This document shows positions 60,601-64,000 of a stretch of DNA of 64,000 nucleotides, in pieces. The notes under the pieces were generated by a model. That model had not been told where the DNA came from and did not search any database. It saw only the letters and a list, made by a program, of their open reading frames with translations. This DNA is from Pyrus communis (Eukaryota > Streptophyta > Magnoliopsida > Rosales > Rosaceae), in NCBI RefSeq assembly GCF_963583255.1, contig NC_084809.1:3242001-3306000 (forward strand). The letters are read 5' to 3'. Each line of letters starts with the position of its first letter. Position 1 is the first letter of the stretch. The position numbers and the translations under genes were made by a program.

Positions 60601-63600
60601 AGGTAATTCAAAAGCATCTGTTGGACAACCTCAGGTTTTGTAATTGAAAAAGCAACTTCAATGTTTCTTCCTGAACGACTTCGATCCTTGGTTCCTTCAT
60701 CTTTGCATTGTGACTTACAATAGGATTGTAAAACAAGAAGTTGCTTCCTGCAGAGGCATATCTGACAGTGCCAACTTCGATTTGGAACTTCATATTCTCT
60801 CACTCCCATGCAATCAGCATGAAACATTCTCTGACAACCTTGACATACAAAGACATTTTTTTCAACCCTACCATCTAAACAAACTGAGCATGCATCTCTT
60901 GGATATGTCTGATCAAGCCCATCGTCACTAACCAACTCCTGAAGTATCCAGATTTTGTCACTACTGCAAAGTACAGAATCACGCTTCAACCTTGCAGCAA
61001 TTGTGCCGAGAAGGTCAATAGCCATGGTACGTGCAGCTATGTCTTTAGATTTCAGCCCAGCATTCTGGAGTAACAAGACACAAAGAACCTGCAACTAAAT
61101 CTACTTCAGAATGGCAACCTACTAATACAACTAACGAAATTACAGTCCACACAAGTCACATATATTACCTCCAGAATAGGAGCTGAAGCGGGATATTCCG
61201 GTAAATTCAATGTTGTCAAGAGATCAGTAACAAGATTCTCCATCATTACTTTCAACTCTGAAGCTTCCTGAGCCTTCGCACTAGCAAAGCGCTGAAGTAC
61301 ACGAGTCCAAAAGTGACAACATGCCTCTGTTGCTGCCTCATGACCTTTAGTTGGATAATCGGCATTGACAGAAAGTTCTAAGATGGAATTACCACTTGAT
61401 TCCTGTCTTAATGATTGAGGAAGGTTTGCACTATAGTGAACCAACTGAATCAGCAAAGCAGTGATCATCTGAATCTGCCGTTGCTCTTCGTCAGGTAGGT
61501 GATAGGCTCTCAAAGCTCGCTTCGAGACTGGCAACTTCCAAAGCAACTGAATTAATTCATCTATCACATACGTGCGATGCTGAGTGTATGAATAGAATAT
61601 CTGTACAACCAACAATGAAGATGTACAAGTTTCAGAGTAGATAACATCAAAATGCATATGTGTTTGAAGATATGTAAAGGTATGAGTAAACAATAGCTGC
61701 CAAGAGGAGATGAATAGTGCAGATCTGTACCGCACTGATTAAACCCATTGCCTTCAGTTGCAAGAGCTGGATATTATCCACCATAAATGTTGTAAAGCTT
61801 GTTTTCACTAGTTGTAAGATACAACCATCTGACAACCTTTCTATTAACAACAAATCCTTGAGTAAACCAAGAATGGTGCACATTTTCTGAAGAATATTAT
61901 TCACAGCAGCAGAGACCCTACCAAGGCAAAGATGTAAGGGAAAGACAGCACCTAAGTTTTTTTTATATAAGGATCTAGTAAAAAAATCTAAAACCAAGAG
62001 AAGAATATAGATAAGGATACCTGTTAAATGAGGATTTCTGCACTTTAACAGTCTTGATACTGCGTCTCTTCTTGCTTGCTGAACCAAATTCAGCATCAGG
62101 CTCTGCATCTTCCTCAACTGTCAATATATTGGAAAACATTGTTATTCAAATCACACAAGTTGGAACAAACTACTCCTGGAAAGGTGAAATGACCAACCAA
62201 GCAAGACAATATACAGCCCACCATTTAGGTAACAACCGAAAGAAAATGATGGAGATGGTTTTGCATGCAGATTAAATAAATGTATGAAGCATTAGGGAAC
62301 ATATGAATGTGGTGGGTTAAGGAAATCCCAACTGCCCAAGAAAAACTAACCTTCGAGCGACCCATTTTGACTTGGCCTATGCAAAGCACGATATGATGGA
62401 TCATAAGCGCACATAACATCCATTATCTGATGCCTGGAAAACTCCAGAATTCTTTCAATGATCTGATATGATGGAACAAAAATAAAAATTACTAGCATTT
62501 TCTACGATAGAAAAACAAAAACAAAATACAAGGTACATTACAAGTATACAATACAAGGGACCTCCACTAAATGTAAACTGAGGAGTTAACATCTGAGCAT
62601 GTACCTCTTCTTTATATAGTTGTTTTGGCATCTGGTTATGAGCCATTACTGCTAATGCTGCGTGAATGGACTCCAGTGCACATTGTATTGATGAAACCAC
62701 ATCTGAGTTTGACTGACATTACAAAAGATAAGTAAGATATGAACATGATCACAATACTATTACAATAAAACTCCACATATATAATTCAGTGCATAAATAT
62801 GAACCGGAATGAATAATTGATATATTAAACTAGCATTGTATTCACTGCCAAAAATGAAAAACTATTTTTCTATCTTTCTTCCTTCCTCTCTTTCCTGATT
62901 ATTCCCATTACTATTCCTAACCATTTATCATTCCCCCAAACTTCTATCATTGCTCTCTGCAGTTGCTAATGCCATCCAATCAAATTTATACATAACAAAC
63001 AGTCTCCTCCAAAGGCTCCAGATGCTTGATGCATTATCTTTTTGATAAGAAGATACTCAATGCCTTATTTTGCTAATAAAACATTTATTTTATTTCAAAC
63101 CTCACCCCACCCCCCTCCGGCGCGGCCGCCAAAACTAAAAAAATTTCATCCCAAACATGGTCATAACTAGGCAAACATAGGGTCAGGATAAAAGTGATTC
63201 AGATAGCAAAGACGATTATAAGAAGAAATTCAAAACTTTCAATCTATTGCAAGGTGCTGCAGTAACACCATTCTTTACTAGCTTGAAGATTAAAAACAAG
63301 ATAAGAAAAAGAGTATGGAAAAATTAAACACTGCACAAAAGCAAGAAGCTAACAACAAAGCCTGAAGAAATGTAATTTAAGAAGCAAACTTGAAATTACC
63401 ACAACAGACCTGCTAAATGCAAAAAAGAAAGCAGAACAGAAAACAAGCTCACCTGCTCATATTCAATTATAGTCAAGCCTTCAGCTCGATGTATCTGATG
63501 ATCTAAAATCCTTAACAATCTAACAAAAGTATCTACAGGAACCAAATGTAGAAGCTTCTTTGCTCGAAGAGACATTATTTCATTTGCAAGCACTCTAAGA

Positions 63601-64000
63601 TCAGAAAGAGGCATAGAAAACCACTCAGTTTCTTCCCGGTCATCACTGAAAATTTCAGCTCTGCCACAGAAATCCTCCACCAACTCACAAAAGCTTCTGA
63701 TGGTGGCATCTAAACAAGATTTTTGAAGATAGGTCACTCACATGAATATTGAAAAGAAGAATGTATGTTTGAGAGGAAGAGAGAGTTCTAAAGCCCACGA
63801 ACCTTGAATTTCAGCAGAATCTGGTCCGACTGTTGACGTAACGGTATCACTAGCTTTTTTCTTGGATTTTGGTTTTCTAGAAGATGGTGGAGATATGTCC
63901 TGCCATTTCACCTTCTAGATTATTAAACAAGGAGGGGGCAAAATTATTAACTGCCAAATAGATGCACACATACATTAGGAGGAATATCATTGAGCTGATT
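54665..64000 (-). CDS. SCC2: Sister chromatid cohesion protein 2 (NIPBL/SCC2), 5' end beyond the window
   Basis: Cohesin loader: loads the cohesin ring on chromatin with SCC4. 26 exons in the window, in gene order: 63974-64000 (cut by the window), 63803-63899, 63453-63709, 62605-62712, 62351-62462, 62021-62117, 61731-61917, 61169-61600, 60556-61088, 60264-60474, 60138-60188, 59874-60032, 59620-59787, 59206-59505, 58969-59121, 58428-58597, 58201-58309, 57120-57278, 56908-57012, 56606-56839, 56268-56401, 55899-56189, 55391-55814, 55190-55282, 54968-55093, 54665-54880. All phases agree, giving 1650 residues; Arabidopsis SCC2 is about 1850, so perhaps 200 are off-window. A PHD finger ([20 protein letters not shown], later HADC and WHCQICLC) sits in exon 60556-61088. 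HEAT-like helices follow ([13 protein letters not shown]). The tail is basic/acidic ([15 protein letters not shown]). The PHD finger is characteristic of plant SCC2. Confidence 0.94.

Noticed and set aside
63100..63130. GC-rich island in an SCC2 intron as a promoter
   Set aside because: Short C-rich low-complexity run without other promoter features.

Overview
This is nuclear DNA from a flowering plant. Genes have GT-AG introns, plant-type proteins are present (plastid biotin carboxyl carrier protein, Q-type C2H2 zinc finger, FBD/LRR F-box protein), intergenic DNA is AT-rich, and plant transposons are common, including 5S-bearing Cassandra LTRs. The repeat content suggests a rosid, perhaps Rosaceae of the apple/pear group; that placement is an impression from memory, not a computed result.

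Layout. 1-10 kb: a five-finger C2H2 zinc-finger gene (minus) and an ELM2/SANT chromatin-type gene (minus). 10.6-17.1 kb: an intronless copy of the spliceosomal helicase BRR2 (minus) with two in-frame stops and three frameshifts, read here as a recent pseudogene. 18-22 kb: a Cassandra solo LTR, then an eight-exon TPX2-domain microtubule gene (plus) whose 3' end is partly duplicated behind it. 23.5-40 kb: an accessory region with two copies of a gene family I do not recognise (copy A 23.7-26.6 kb; copy B 35.6-39.4 kb). The copies are separated and invaded by a MULE-type element, a MITE, a 1.9-kb solo LTR with target duplication, a 5.2-kb Helitron carrying cyclophilin gene fragments, and a very compact Cassandra. 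Intron 2 of copy B holds a ~0.69-kb-arm inverted repeat containing antisense copies of its own exons 3 and 4, with a 5S-like Cassandra piece as the loop.

40.6-42.1 kb: an F-box/LRR/FBD gene (minus). 44.1-49.5 kb: a head-to-head pair, ribosomal protein eS19 (minus) and mitochondrial processing peptidase beta (plus), sharing a 338-bp promoter with site II and telo-box motifs. 51.8-53.6 kb: plastid BCCP of acetyl-CoA carboxylase (plus). 54.7 kb to the window end: the 3' 26 exons of the cohesin loader SCC2 (minus).

The housekeeping genes act in separate processes: translation, mitochondrial import, fatty-acid synthesis, chromosome cohesion and spindle function. Their order TPX2-eS19-MPPbeta-BCCP-SCC2 resembles, from memory, Arabidopsis blocks At5g15510-15540 and At3g02080-02090. 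The accessory region from 23 to 40 kb sits inside this otherwise conserved series. Exon coordinates were built by hand from splice motifs, frame and family resemblance; coding lengths close in frame for all models given as complete.
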